64,000 nucleotides of DNA. Source: Agrococcus carbonis. GTDB taxonomy: Bacteria > Actinomycetota > Actinomycetes > Actinomycetales > Microbacteriaceae. Within the stretch, counting starts at the first letter, position 1. Each line of letters begins with the position of its first letter. The DNA is taken from assembly GCF_900104705.1 (NCBI RefSeq), contig NZ_LT629734.1, positions 2,418,001 to 2,482,000 of the forward strand. Reading direction: 5' to 3'. Made by a program: the position numbers and the translations under genes. This document shows positions 42,877 to 51,553 of this stretch, piece by piece. The notes under the pieces were generated by a model, which had not been told where the DNA came from, ran no database searches, and was given only the letters and a program-made list of their open reading frames with translations.

Positions 42877-43248
42877 GTGATCAGCTGGCTCATGCTCGCG
42901 CAGGCGATCGCGCTCGGCGCGATCGGCGCCGTCGTCGCGATCGCCGGGATCATGCGCAGGCCCTTCGGTGACTGGGTGCTGGGCGCCGCTGCGCTCACGT
43001 TCCTGACGCTCGTCGTGCAGGTCGTGGCGTCGATCATCGCGCCGATCGCCGGCGCCGGCCCCACGGGCGACCTGCTCGAGTACTGGACGTACCTCATCAC
43101 GGCCGTCGTCATCCCGCCGGCCGCGGTGCTGTGGGCGCTCATCGACAAGAAGGGGGAGTGGTCGACCCTCGTCGTGGGGATCGGCATCCTCGCGTGCGCG
43201 GTCATGGTCTACCGGATGCACCAGATCTGGTTCGTGCAGGTCGCCTGA
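42877..43248 (+). CDS. small four-helix membrane protein
   Basis: 123 residues with four hydrophobic segments (AQAIALGAIGAVVAIAGIM, LGAAALTFLTLVVQVVASIIA, YLITAVVIPPAAVLWALI, LVVGIGILACAVMVYRM) and almost no soluble part. No family recognised. Starts 12 bases after truB with GGAGGA 6 nt upstream, so it is co-transcribed. Retained in the truB-ribF interval together with the next small membrane protein. Confidence 0.75.
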   Translation: MISWLMLAQAIALGAIGAVVAIAGIMRRPFGDWVLGAAALTFLTLVVQVVASIIAPIAGAGPTGDLLEYWTYLITAVVIPPAAVLWALIDKKGEWSTLVVGIGILACAVMVYRMHQIWFVQVA

Positions 43249-43297
43249 GCGCACCCTCCGTCGAGCGGGGCGCCCCGCCGCGCGTAGAATCGATCGA

Positions 43298-43702
43298 GTG
43301 AGCGAACGCAGGCATGCAGGCATCGGGCGCGTCCTCATCGCGGTCTACGCGGTGCTGGCCCTCGCCGCGACGGGGCGCTCGTTCGTGCAGATCGTCCAGC
43401 GCTTCGACGAGGCGCCGCTCGCGTACACGCTGAGCGCCGTCGCCGCCGTCGTCTACATCGTCGCGACCGTCGCGCTCGCGATGCGCAGCGACGCCGCGCG
43501 CCGCGTCGCGTTCGCGGCAGTGTGCTTCGAGCTCGTCGGTGTGCTCGTCGTCGGCTCGCTGTCGCTGCTGGCACCGGCGCTGTTCGCGCACGACTCGGTC
43601 TGGAGCTACTTCGGCATGGGCTACCTGTTCATCCCCGCGGTGCTGCCGTTCCTCGGCCTGTGGTGGCTGCGCGCCAGCCGAGATCGCGAGGTCGCGGCGT
43701 GA
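43298..43702 (+). CDS. small integral membrane protein
   Basis: 134 residues, four predicted helices. Basic N-terminus (ERRHAGIGRVLIAVYAVLALAA), later WSYFGMGYLFIPAVLPFLGLWW. TAGAAT (43285-43290) is 7 nt from the GTG, so it probably has its own leaderless promoter. Its stop overlaps the ribF GTG (GTGA). The type often sits next to ribF or lipid enzymes in actinobacteria; no function can be assigned. Confidence 0.8.
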   Translation: MSERRHAGIGRVLIAVYAVLALAATGRSFVQIVQRFDEAPLAYTLSAVAAVVYIVATVALAMRSDAARRVAFAAVCFELVGVLVVGSLSLLAPALFAHDSVWSYFGMGYLFIPAVLPFLGLWWLRASRDREVAA

Positions 43703-44643
43703 GCCCGCTCGGCTGGATCGAGGAGCTCGAGGCCGTGCCGAGCGCCGTGACGATCGGCAAGTTCGACGGCGTGCACATCGGCCACCGCCGCATCCTCGAG
43801 CAGCTGCGCGCGATCGCCGAGCCCGACGGGCTCGCGGTGACCGTCGTCACGTTCGACCGCAACCCGCTCGAGGTCGTGCGGCCCGACATCGCGCCGCTGC
43901 CGCTCGTCTCGCTCGATGACAAGGTCGCGCTCCTGCACGAGGCGGGCGCCGACCGCGTCGTCGTCATCCCCTTCACGAAGGAGGCCGCGTCGCAGGACGC
44001 GACGGAGTTCGCCGAGCGCGTGCTCTTCGACGGCCTCGGGGCGCGGGTGCTGCTCGTCGGCGATGACTTCCGCTTCGGCTTCAAGGGCGCCGGCACCCCC
44101 GCGCTGCTGCGCGAGCTCGCCGGTCCGCGCGGCGTGCGGGTCGAGTCGATCGACGACATCTGCTTCACCGACGGCCGCCGCGTCTCGTCGACCTGGATCC
44201 GCGAGGCGCTCGAGCTCGGCCGCATCCGCGAGGCCAACGAGATGCTGGGCCGCCGGCACCTGCTGCGCGGCGACGTCGTGCGCGGCTTCCAGCGCGGCAA
44301 GGCGCTCGGCTACCCGACCGCCAACCTCGGCACGCCCGTCGAGGGCTTCATCCCGGCCGACGGCGTCTACGCCGCGATCGCCCACGTCGACGCCGGCACG
44401 TTCCCGGCGGCGGTCTCGATCGGCGACAACCCCACCTTCGACGGCGTCCAGGCGAAGACCGTCGAGGCCTACCTGCTCGACGTCGACCTCGACCTGTACG
44501 ACCGGCCGATCGAGCTCGAGCTCGTCGACTTCGTGCGGCCGATGCACCGCTTCGAGGGCCTCGAGCAGCTCATCGAGCAGATGGGCCGCGACGTCGCGTT
44601 CACGCGCGAGGCGATCGCGGCGCTGCCCGTCGACGACGCCTGA
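43699..44643 (+). CDS. ribF: bifunctional riboflavin kinase / FAD synthetase
   Basis: RibF, 314 residues: FMN then FAD synthesis. N-terminal adenylyltransferase domain with GKFDGVHIGHRRILEQL and VSSTWIREAL; C-terminal flavokinase with GDVVRGFQRGKALGYPTANL and NPTFDG. Length normal. GTG overlaps the previous stop by four bases, so translation is coupled to the small membrane protein. Confidence 0.96.
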   Translation: MSPLGWIEELEAVPSAVTIGKFDGVHIGHRRILEQLRAIAEPDGLAVTVVTFDRNPLEVVRPDIAPLPLVSLDDKVALLHEAGADRVVVIPFTKEAASQDATEFAERVLFDGLGARVLLVGDDFRFGFKGAGTPALLRELAGPRGVRVESIDDICFTDGRRVSSTWIREALELGRIREANEMLGRRHLLRGDVVRGFQRGKALGYPTANLGTPVEGFIPADGVYAAIAHVDAGTFPAAVSIGDNPTFDGVQAKTVEAYLLDVDLDLYDRPIELELVDFVRPMHRFEGLEQLIEQMGRDVAFTREAIAALPVDDA

Positions 44644-44761
44644 TCCGCGCGTCCGGCCGCCGCTGCGCGGCTGCCGCCGCGGCTCGGTAGACTGCCGTGC
44701 ACCCGCACGCCGCGACACCCCTGGCGGAGACCCGCACCGCGGCCTGAGGAGAAGGATCAGC

Positions 44762-45772
44762 GTGACCACTTCCAGTCAAGCTCTCGCGCCGGCGCAGCGC
44801 GCCGTCCAGCTGCTCGGCGGCGACCTCAGCGAGGTGGCGCTGCGCCGCCACCTCGAGGGCCTGCCGACGGTCGACGCCGTCGGGCTCGAGGCGCGCGCCG
44901 CCTCGCTCGGCACCCGCTCGATCAAGACCACCTCCAAGCGCGCGGCCCTCGACCTCGCGATCCGCATGATCGACCTGACGACCCTGCAGGGCGCCGACAC
45001 GCGCGGCAAGGTGCGCTCGCTCGTGGCGAAGGCGCTCGTGCCCGACGCCTCCGACCCCGCCACTCCGCGCCCGGCCGCGGTGTGCGTCTACGGCGACATG
45101 GTCGGCCACGCCGTCGAGGCGCTCGGCGGCGCGTGGAGCGCCGGCAAGGACGACGGCATCAACGTCGCGGCCGTCGCGACTGCGTTCCCCGCCGGGCGCG
45201 CGAGCCTCGCCGTCAAGCTGCAGGACACCCGGGACGCCGTCGCCGCGGGCGCCGACGAGATCGACATGGTCATCGACCGCGGCGCCTTCCTCGAGGGCAA
45301 CTACGGCAAGGTCTTCGACGAGATCGTGCAGACGAAGGACGCCTGCCGCCGCGACGACGGCACCTTCGCGCACCTCAAGGTCATCCTCGAGACGGGCGAG
45401 CTCGTCACCTACGACAACGTGCGCCGCGCCTCGTGGCTGTCGATCCTCGCCGGCGGCGACTTCATCAAGACCTCCACCGGCAAGGTGCAGCCGGCGGCGA
45501 CGCTGCCGGTGACGCTGCTCATGCTGCAGGTCGTGCGCGACTGGGAGCGGCTCTCGGGCGAGCGCATCGGCGTCAAGCCCGCGGGCGGCATCTCGACCGC
45601 GAAGGACGCCATCAAGTACCTCGTCACGGTCGCCGAGACCTGCGGCGAGGCGTGGCTCGACCCGCACCTGTTCCGCTTCGGCGCGTCGAGCCTGCTCAAC
45701 GACGTGCTGCTGCAGCGCCAGAAGCTCGCCACCGGCCGCTACTCCGGCCCCGACTACGTCACGATCGACTGA
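44762..45772 (+). CDS. deoC: deoxyribose-phosphate aldolase, long form
   Basis: DeoC, 336 residues, cleaves 2-deoxyribose-5-phosphate to acetaldehyde and glyceraldehyde-3-phosphate. Schiff-base lysine in GGDFIKTSTGKV; second lysine in GVKPAGGIST. The N-terminal ~90 residues are longer than in E. coli DeoC, as in the long class found in animals and many actinobacteria. GTG start with GAGGAGAAGGA upstream and a TAGACT box at 44688-44693 (leader about 60 nt). Followed by two aldehyde dehydrogenase genes that can use the acetaldehyde. Confidence 0.95.
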   Translation: MTTSSQALAPAQRAVQLLGGDLSEVALRRHLEGLPTVDAVGLEARAASLGTRSIKTTSKRAALDLAIRMIDLTTLQGADTRGKVRSLVAKALVPDASDPATPRPAAVCVYGDMVGHAVEALGGAWSAGKDDGINVAAVATAFPAGRASLAVKLQDTRDAVAAGADEIDMVIDRGAFLEGNYGKVFDEIVQTKDACRRDDGTFAHLKVILETGELVTYDNVRRASWLSILAGGDFIKTSTGKVQPAATLPVTLLMLQVVRDWERLSGERIGVKPAGGISTAKDAIKYLVTVAETCGEAWLDPHLFRFGASSLLNDVLLQRQKLATGRYSGPDYVTID

Positions 45773-45780
45773 AGGCCCCG

Positions 45781-47220
45781 ATGACATTCCTCGACTACGC
45801 ACCGGCTCCCGAGTCGACCTCGATCCTGCACCTGCGGGAGTCCTACGGGCTCTACATCGACGGCGAGTGGCGCGCGGGCTCCGGCACGCCGTTCGCATCC
45901 GTCTCGCCCGCGACCGAGCGCGAGATCGCCACCTTCGCCGCCGCCGACGAGGGCGACGTGGATGCGGCGGTCCGCGCAGCGCGCAAGGCCTACGAGCAGG
46001 TCTGGGGCCCGATGTCGGGCCGCGACCGCGGCAAGTACCTCTTCCGCATCGCCCGCATCCTCGCCGAGCGCGCGCGCGAGCTCGCGGTCGCCGAGTCGCT
46101 CGACAACGGCAAGCCCATCAAGGAGACCCGAGACGCCGACATCCCGCTCGTCTCGCAGTGGTTCTTCCACTGCGCGGGCTGGGCCGACAAGCTCGACTGG
46201 GTCGGCCTCGGCGCGAACCCGCGGCCGCACGGCGTCGCCGCGCAGGTCATCCCGTGGAACTTCCCGCTGCTCATGCTGTCGTGGAAGGTGGCCCCGGCGC
46301 TCGCCGCGGGCAATACCGTCGTCCTGAAGCCCGCCGAGACGACGCCGCTCACGGCGATGCTGTTCGCCGAGATCTGCGAGCAGGCAGGACTGCCCGCCGG
46401 AGTCGTCAACCTCATCACCGGCGCCGGGGAGACGGGCGCGGCGCTCGTGCGCCACCCCGACGTCGACAAGGTCGCCTTCACAGGCTCGACCGCGGTCGGC
46501 CGCGAGATCGCGAAGGCGCTCGCCGGCACCGACAAGAAGCTCACGCTCGAGCTCGGCGGCAAGGGCGCGAACATCGTCTTCGACGACGCCCCGCTCGACC
46601 AGGCGATCGAGGGCATCGTCAACGGCATCTTCTTCAACCAGGGCCAGGTGTGCTGCGCCGGCAGCCGCCTGCTCGTGCAGGAGAACGTGCACGACGAGGT
46701 GATGGATCGCCTCAAGGAGCGCATGGCGACCCTTCGCCTCGGCGACCCGCTCGACAAGAACACCGACGTCGGCGCGATCAACTCCACCGCGCAGCTCGAG
46801 CGCATCACGCGCCTCGTCGAGCAGGGCGTCGCCGAGGGTGGCGAGGCGTGGAGCCCGCCGTGCGAGCTGCCGAAGGAGGGCTACTGGTTCGCGCCCACCG
46901 TCGTCACCGGCGTCGAGGCGTCGTCGACGATCGCGCGCGAGGAGATCTTCGGGCCGGTGCTGTCGGTGCTCACGTTCCGCACGCCCGACGAGGCGATCGC
47001 CAAGGCGAACAACACCCCCTACGGCCTCTCGGCCGGCATCTGGAGCGACAAGGGCTCCCGCGTGCTCGCCGTCGCCGACAAGCTGCGCGCGGGCGTCGTG
47101 TGGACGAACACGTTCAACAAGTTCGACCCGGCGAGCCCCTTCGGCGGCTACAAGGAGTCGGGCTACGGCCGCGAGGGCGGCCGGCAGGGCATGCAGGCGT
47201 ACCTGAAGGCAGGCAAGTGA
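45781..47220 (+). CDS. aldehyde dehydrogenase, active type
   Basis: 479 residues, NAD-dependent ALDH. Catalytic Cys291 in GQVCCAGSR (the first of the pair aligns with Cys302 of ALDH2) and Glu257 in TLELGGKGANIVF. NAD-binding VIPWNFPLLMLSWK, GSTAVGREI. Starts 8 bases after deoC. Likely oxidises acetaldehyde from DeoC, which would explain the gene order. Its last base is shared with the next ATG. Confidence 0.93.
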   Translation: MTFLDYAPAPESTSILHLRESYGLYIDGEWRAGSGTPFASVSPATEREIATFAAADEGDVDAAVRAARKAYEQVWGPMSGRDRGKYLFRIARILAERARELAVAESLDNGKPIKETRDADIPLVSQWFFHCAGWADKLDWVGLGANPRPHGVAAQVIPWNFPLLMLSWKVAPALAAGNTVVLKPAETTPLTAMLFAEICEQAGLPAGVVNLITGAGETGAALVRHPDVDKVAFTGSTAVGREIAKALAGTDKKLTLELGGKGANIVFDDAPLDQAIEGIVNGIFFNQGQVCCAGSRLLVQENVHDEVMDRLKERMATLRLGDPLDKNTDVGAINSTAQLERITRLVEQGVAEGGEAWSPPCELPKEGYWFAPTVVTGVEASSTIAREEIFGPVLSVLTFRTPDEAIAKANNTPYGLSAGIWSDKGSRVLAVADKLRAGVVWTNTFNKFDPASPFGGYKESGYGREGGRQGMQAYLKAGK

Positions 47221-48164
47221 TGGCGACTCCCAAGACGACCACGGCGCAGCGCTCGACCTCGACGGCCGCGCGCACCGCATCCGCGCGCACCGCATCCACG
47301 CGCCCTTCGTCCGATCGGCTCAGCGTGCCCAAGACCTACAAGCTCTTCATCGGCGGCGCGTTCCCGCGCTCCGAGTCGGGCCGCACGACCGAGGTGACGG
47401 ATGCGCGGGGCCGCTTCGTCGCCAACGTCGCGAAGGCGTCGCGGAAGGACGCGCGCGACGCCGTGCGCGCCGCCCGCAAGGCGCAGTCGGGCTGGGCCGG
47501 CGCGACCGCCTACAACCGCGGACAGGTGCTCTACCGCATCGCCGAGGTGCTCGAGGGCCGGAAGGCCCAGTTCGTCGACGAGCTCGCGCAGACCGAGGGG
47601 CTCACCGCCGCGCGCGCCCAGCGCCAGGTCGAGGACGCGATCGACCTGTGGGTGTGGCACGCGGGCTGGACCGACAAGATCGCCCAGATCGGCGGCAACG
47701 CCAACCCGGTCGCCGGGCCCTACTTCAACCTCTCGGTGCCCGAGCCCACGGGCGTCGTCGCGATCGTCGCGCCGCAGCAGCAGGGGCTGCTCGGGCTCAC
47801 CTCGGTCGTCGCGCCCGCGCTCGTGACCGGCAACGCCGTCGTCGTCGTGCCGAGCGCATCCGCGCCGCTCTCGGCGATCTCGCTCGGCGAGGTGCTCGCG
47901 ACGAGCGACCTGCCCGGCGGTGTCGTCAACATCCTCACCGGCGATGCGGCCGAGCTCGCGCCGTGGCTCGCGGGCCACGCCGACGTCAACGCGCTCGACC
48001 TCACCGGCGCGGGCGACCTCGACTGGGTCGACCTCGAGCAGATCGCCGCCGACACGCTCAAGCGCGTCCTGCGCCCCGAGCCGGGCCTCGCGCCCCAGAC
48101 GCCGCAGCGCATCCTCGAGCTCACCGAGACGAAGACGGTCTGGCACACCAAGTCGCGCCTGTAG
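47220..48164 (+). CDS. truncated aldehyde dehydrogenase-like protein without active site
   Basis: 314 residues versus ~480 for the family. Thr/Ala/Ser-rich N-terminus (about 35 residues), then the ALDH oligomerisation and NAD-binding start (YKLFIGGAFPRSESGRT, AIVAPQQQGLLGLTSVVAP, GGVVNILTGD). The protein then diverges and ends: no ELGG glutamate, no GQxC cysteine and no C-terminal catalytic half. It is not a broken gene in the usual sense: the reading frame is intact, codon use is normal and the ATG overlaps the previous stop by one base. Probably a regulatory or assembly partner of the active ALDH. Confidence 0.85.
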   Translation: MATPKTTTAQRSTSTAARTASARTASTRPSSDRLSVPKTYKLFIGGAFPRSESGRTTEVTDARGRFVANVAKASRKDARDAVRAARKAQSGWAGATAYNRGQVLYRIAEVLEGRKAQFVDELAQTEGLTAARAQRQVEDAIDLWVWHAGWTDKIAQIGGNANPVAGPYFNLSVPEPTGVVAIVAPQQQGLLGLTSVVAPALVTGNAVVVVPSASAPLSAISLGEVLATSDLPGGVVNILTGDAAELAPWLAGHADVNALDLTGAGDLDWVDLEQIAADTLKRVLRPEPGLAPQTPQRILELTETKTVWHTKSRL

Positions 48165-48177
48165 TGCGGCGGTAGCG

Positions 48178-49137
48178 GTGTCGGGGGGTCACGCGCACGG
48201 GATCGGCGGCGCCGATGGGCCGGGCCAGAGCGATGCGTCCGGCCCGGCGGATGCGTCGGCCACGATCCGCGTCGCGGTCGCGTTCGGCATCACCGCCGCC
48301 CTGCTCGTGGCGCAGGTGATCGGCTCGATCCTCACCGGCTCGCTCGCGCTGCTCGTCGACACCGTGCACATGCTCACGGATGTCGCGGGGCTCGGCGTCG
48401 CGCTCGTCGCGCAGCGGCTGCTGCGCCGACCGCCGACGGGCCGCCGCACGTGGGGGCTCGTGCGCGTCGAGGTGCTCGCGGCGGCCGCGCAGGCGGCGGC
48501 GCTGCTGATCGTCGCGCTCGTCGTCGTGATCGAGGGCGTGCGGCGGCTCGGCGAGCCGACCGAGGTGCCGGGGCCGCTGCTGCTCGCGTTCGGCGTCGTC
48601 GGGCTCGTCGGCAACCTCGTCTCGCTCGCGGTGCTCGCCGGCGGCCGGGGCTCGAGCCTCAACCTGCGGGCGGCGTTCCTCGAGGTGCTCAACGACGCGA
48701 TCGGCTCGGTCGCGGTCATCGCCGCGGCCGTCGCCATCTGGTTGTGGGGCTTCCAGCAGGCCGACCTCATCGCGAGCGCGCTCGTGGCGGCCCTCATCGT
48801 GCCGCGCTCGATCGCGCTGCTGCGCGCGAGCGGCCGGATCCTGCTCGAGTCGGTGCCGGCCGAGCTCGACCTCGACGACGTGCGCGCGCACCTGCTCGAG
48901 ATCGAGCACGTCGTCTCGGTGCACGACCTCCACGCCTCGACGCTCGGCACCGGGCTGCACCAGCTGACCGCGCACGTCGTCGTGGAGGAGCGCTGCTTCG
49001 CCGACGGCCACGCCCCGCGCGTGCTCGACGCGCTGCAGGAGTGCGCGGCCGAGCACTTCCCGCTCGCGCTCGAGCACGCGACCTTCCAGCTCGAGCCGCC
49101 CGGCCACGCCGATCACGAGCCCCACCTGCACGCCTGA
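48178..49137 (+). CDS. cation diffusion facilitator family transporter
   Basis: 319 residues, six membrane helices, a CDF metal/proton antiporter of the CzcD/ZitB type (Zn2+ or Co2+). Membrane site: HMLTD in helix 2, EVLND in helix 5, so the second site has Glu where ZitB has His. His-rich N-terminus (GGHAHGIGG) and C-terminus (HADHEPHLH). Cytoplasmic domain with VVSVHDLHASTLGTGLHQLTAHV. GTG start 13 nt after the ALDH-like gene. Confidence 0.93.
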   Translation: MSGGHAHGIGGADGPGQSDASGPADASATIRVAVAFGITAALLVAQVIGSILTGSLALLVDTVHMLTDVAGLGVALVAQRLLRRPPTGRRTWGLVRVEVLAAAAQAAALLIVALVVVIEGVRRLGEPTEVPGPLLLAFGVVGLVGNLVSLAVLAGGRGSSLNLRAAFLEVLNDAIGSVAVIAAAVAIWLWGFQQADLIASALVAALIVPRSIALLRASGRILLESVPAELDLDDVRAHLLEIEHVVSVHDLHASTLGTGLHQLTAHVVVEERCFADGHAPRVLDALQECAAEHFPLALEHATFQLEPPGHADHEPHLHA

Positions 49138-49220
49138 CCCGCCCCCGCGCATCCGCCCGCACCCGCCGCCGCGGCGGCGAAGCGGGTCGCCCCGACGCGC
49201 GGGTCGCACCCCGAGGCAGA

Positions 49221-49298
49221 GTTGCGGCGAGTTGCGCTCCGCACCGTCGCTCTGGCCCGACTCGCCGCAACGATCGTGCGGGCACGAGGGCACGATCG
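49221..49298. repeat. two adjacent inverted repeats upstream of a membrane-protein gene
   Basis: GTTGCGGCGAGT (49221-49232) pairs perfectly with ACTCGCCGCAAC (49260-49271), 27-nt loop. Immediately after, CGATCGTGC (49271-49279) pairs with GCACGATCG (49290-49298), 10-nt loop. They fill the 209-bp gap between the CDF gene and the next gene, which is otherwise empty. They may be a terminator plus an operator. Confidence 0.8.
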
Positions 49299-49346
49299 GT
49301 GGACGCGCCGCCACGCCCTCGGGCATCATCGAGCCAGGAGGTGGCG

Positions 49347-49772
49347 ATGGAGCAGACGGCGCGGGTGCCGAACCCGGTGTCGGGGCGACTGGACGACACT
49401 GCGCCGCCCGCGACGCCGCTCATGGTCGTGGGCCGCTACCTGTGCGCGCTGTTCCCCCCGACCTGGGTGCTGCTCGCGCTCGCGCTCGGCGAGGAGTCCA
49501 CCACCTGGCCCGTCATGCTCGGCATGGTCGTCGCCATGTACCTCTGCGCGGCCGCGGCACACGGCTCGTGGTGGCGATCCTCGTGGCCGCTGCCGGCCGG
49601 CTGGGTGACGGCAACGCTCGCCCAGGTCGCGGTCGCGGCCGTCGGCGTCGTGGCGAGCATCGTCACCGGCGAGCCGCTCGTCATGGCCTTCGCGATGACG
49701 CTCCTCATCGGCGCGGTGCTCGGCGTCGCCGCGCTGCACGCGTGGACGGCGCTGCGGGCGCGCCGCCGCTGA
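49347..49772 (+). CDS. small membrane protein
   Basis: 141 residues, four hydrophobic segments (VVGRYLCALFPPTWVLLALAL, WPVMLGMVVAMYLCAAAA, AGWVTATLAQVAVAAVGVVASI, MAFAMTLLIGAVLGVAAL). Polar first 30 residues. No family recognised. AGGAGGTGGCG directly before the ATG decides the start. Convergent with the PIN gene. Confidence 0.75.
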   Translation: MEQTARVPNPVSGRLDDTAPPATPLMVVGRYLCALFPPTWVLLALALGEESTTWPVMLGMVVAMYLCAAAAHGSWWRSSWPLPAGWVTATLAQVAVAAVGVVASIVTGEPLVMAFAMTLLIGAVLGVAALHAWTALRARRR

Positions 49773-49826
49773 CCGGCGCGGCACCAGCACCCCGCGGACA
49801 TCGAAGCGTCTATCGCGCGTTGCGCC

Positions 49827-50231
49827 TCAGGCGAGCGCGCGCCGCAGCGCGTCGTAGCCGACCCGCTCGACGATCCCGTCGGCGGCGGCCGCGAGCCGGG
49901 CGTCGTCGGTCACCAGCACGTCGGCCTGCAGCGACGCGACGGCGAGCGGCTCCGCATCGCGCACGTCCTCCCAGTCGAGCTGCCCCGCGAGCCTCCAGGC
50001 GACCGAGCGCGAGACGCGGTCGGCGAGCAGTCGCACCTTGAGCGCCGCGAGCGCCTCGAGCAGCGCTCGCGCATCCGCCTCGGGCAGGGCGCCCGCGCGC
50101 ACCTCGGCCCACAGCAGCTGCATCGCCTGCGAGCGCAGCGCGCCCGCGCCCACGAGCTGGTGCTCGCCTGCCGAGAGGCCGTCGCGCACGAGGCGCAGCG
50201 CCACGGGCGCGTCGATCGCGAAGCGGGTCAT
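49827..50231 (-). CDS. PIN-domain (VapC-like) protein
   Basis: 134 residues. PIN fold acidic residues are visible: Asp7 (FAIDAP), Glu in LLWAEVRAG, Asp residues in DWEDVRDAEPLAVA and VLVTDDARLA. Likely an Mg-dependent RNase. The ATG overlaps the M20 peptidase stop by one base, and no antitoxin gene is next to it, so it may not be a classical toxin. Confidence 0.8.
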   Translation of the reverse strand: MTRFAIDAPVALRLVRDGLSAGEHQLVGAGALRSQAMQLLWAEVRAGALPEADARALLEALAALKVRLLADRVSRSVAWRLAGQLDWEDVRDAEPLAVASLQADVLVTDDARLAAAADGIVERVGYDALRRALA

Positions 50232-51529
50232 CAGCAGCTCGTCTCGATGAGGTCGGCGTACCAGCGGCAGCCCGCGAGCCACGTGTCGATGCGGATGCGC
50301 TCGTCGCGCGCGTGCAGCGTGAGCCGTTCCGATCGGGTCATCGCGAACGGCGTGAAGCGGTACACGCGGTCGGTGATCCGGTGCGCGTGCCGCCCGTCGG
50401 TGCCGCCGAGCATGACGTAGGGCACGGTCAGCACGTCCGGCCGCAGCCGGCCGACGGCCGCCGACACGTCCTCCCAGCCGATCCCCGACGACGGGCTCTC
50501 CGGGCTCGGCCCGTGACCGTGCAGCACCGTCACCTCGACCGCGTCGTCCGCGATCGCGCGCCGCATCCGCGCGACGGTCTCCGAGACCGACGAGCCGACC
50601 GCGATGCGGCAGTTCACGACCGCGACCGCCTCCTCCGCGAGCGCGTTCGGCGCGGCGGCGCCGGCGAGCTGCGTCACGACCGCCGTCGTCGACAGCATCG
50701 CGCGCGTCTCGTCCTGCCTCGCGAGGATCCGCTGCACGAGCGGCCGCGCACGGCGCACCCGCCGCAGCACCGCGCCCTGCGGCCCCGACGCATCCGCCCC
50801 GAGCAGCTCGAGCATGCGCAGCGTCGCCTCGGGCAGCGCGCGCGGCCAGCGCAGCCGGTCGAGCCGCCGGATCGCCCGCGCGAGCCGCGAGGTCGCGGGC
50901 ATCGCGGGCGGCGTCGAGGCATGCCCGCCGGCCTGCGCGACCCGCAGCCGCACGTTGGCGAAGCCCTTCTCGGCGACCCCGACGACCGCGACGTCGCGCG
51001 CGACCCCCGCGATGGGCGGCTCGATGATCGCCCCGCCCTCGTCGAGCGCCCACGCCGGGCGCACGCCGCGCCGGTCGAGCTCGGCGATCGCGCGCTCGGC
51101 ACCGGTGCCCATCGTCTCCTCGTCGTGGCCGAAGAGCAGCCACACGTCGCGCTCAGGCGCGAAGCCCGCCTCGAGCAGCGCCTCGACCGCGACGCAGATC
51201 GCCACGAGCGAGCCCTTGTCGTCGAGGGTGCCGCGCCCCCAGACGTGGGTCGCGTCGCGGTGCCCGGCATAGGGCGGATGCGTCCAGGCGTCCGCGTCGG
51301 GTGCGGGCACGACATCCTGGTGCGCCATGAGCAGCGCCGACGCGCCCTCGCTGCGGCCGGGCCAGCGCGCGAGCAGCGTGTCGCCGACCTGCTCGACCTC
51401 GAGCGCCGCGAAGAGGCTCGGGAACCGCTCGCGCAGCGCCTCGTGGAAGGCGGGCAGCTGCTCGGGCGACTCGGTCGGCACGCGCACGAGCGCGATGAGG
51501 TGATCGATGGCGTCGTCGGCGATCCGCAC
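50231..51529 (-). CDS. M20/M25/M40 family zinc metallopeptidase
   Basis: 432 residues, close in style to carboxypeptidase-S/PM20D1-like hydrolases. Zinc ligands and catalytic residues: LMAHQDVVP (His, Asp), GRGTLDDKGS (Asp), FGHDEETMG (Glu pair), and GTDGRHAHRI (last His). The dimerisation (lid) domain is present in the middle. Probably cleaves N-acyl amino acids or dipeptides. GTG at 51529 with TAGCCT 6 nt before it, leaderless. Co-transcribed with the PIN gene. Confidence 0.92.
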   Translation of the reverse strand: MRIADDAIDHLIALVRVPTESPEQLPAFHEALRERFPSLFAALEVEQVGDTLLARWPGRSEGASALLMAHQDVVPAPDADAWTHPPYAGHRDATHVWGRGTLDDKGSLVAICVAVEALLEAGFAPERDVWLLFGHDEETMGTGAERAIAELDRRGVRPAWALDEGGAIIEPPIAGVARDVAVVGVAEKGFANVRLRVAQAGGHASTPPAMPATSRLARAIRRLDRLRWPRALPEATLRMLELLGADASGPQGAVLRRVRRARPLVQRILARQDETRAMLSTTAVVTQLAGAAAPNALAEEAVAVVNCRIAVGSSVSETVARMRRAIADDAVEVTVLHGHGPSPESPSSGIGWEDVSAAVGRLRPDVLTVPYVMLGGTDGRHAHRITDRVYRFTPFAMTRSERLTLHARDERIRIDTWLAGCRWYADLIETSC

Positions 51530-51553
51530 GTGCGCAGGCTATCGTCGCGAGCG
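51530..51553. promoter_or_regulatory. overlapping divergent promoters, M20 peptidase and methyltransferase
   Basis: Only 24 bp separate the two starts. Minus-strand TAGCCT (complement of 51536-51541) and plus-strand TATCGT (51540-51545) share two bases. Spacing to starts is 6 and 8 nt. The two polymerases cannot bind at once. Confidence 0.5.

Noticed and set aside
47220..48164. Second ALDH as a pseudogene
   Set aside because: Frame intact, tight coupling with the preceding gene, no internal stop; read as a shortened but real protein.
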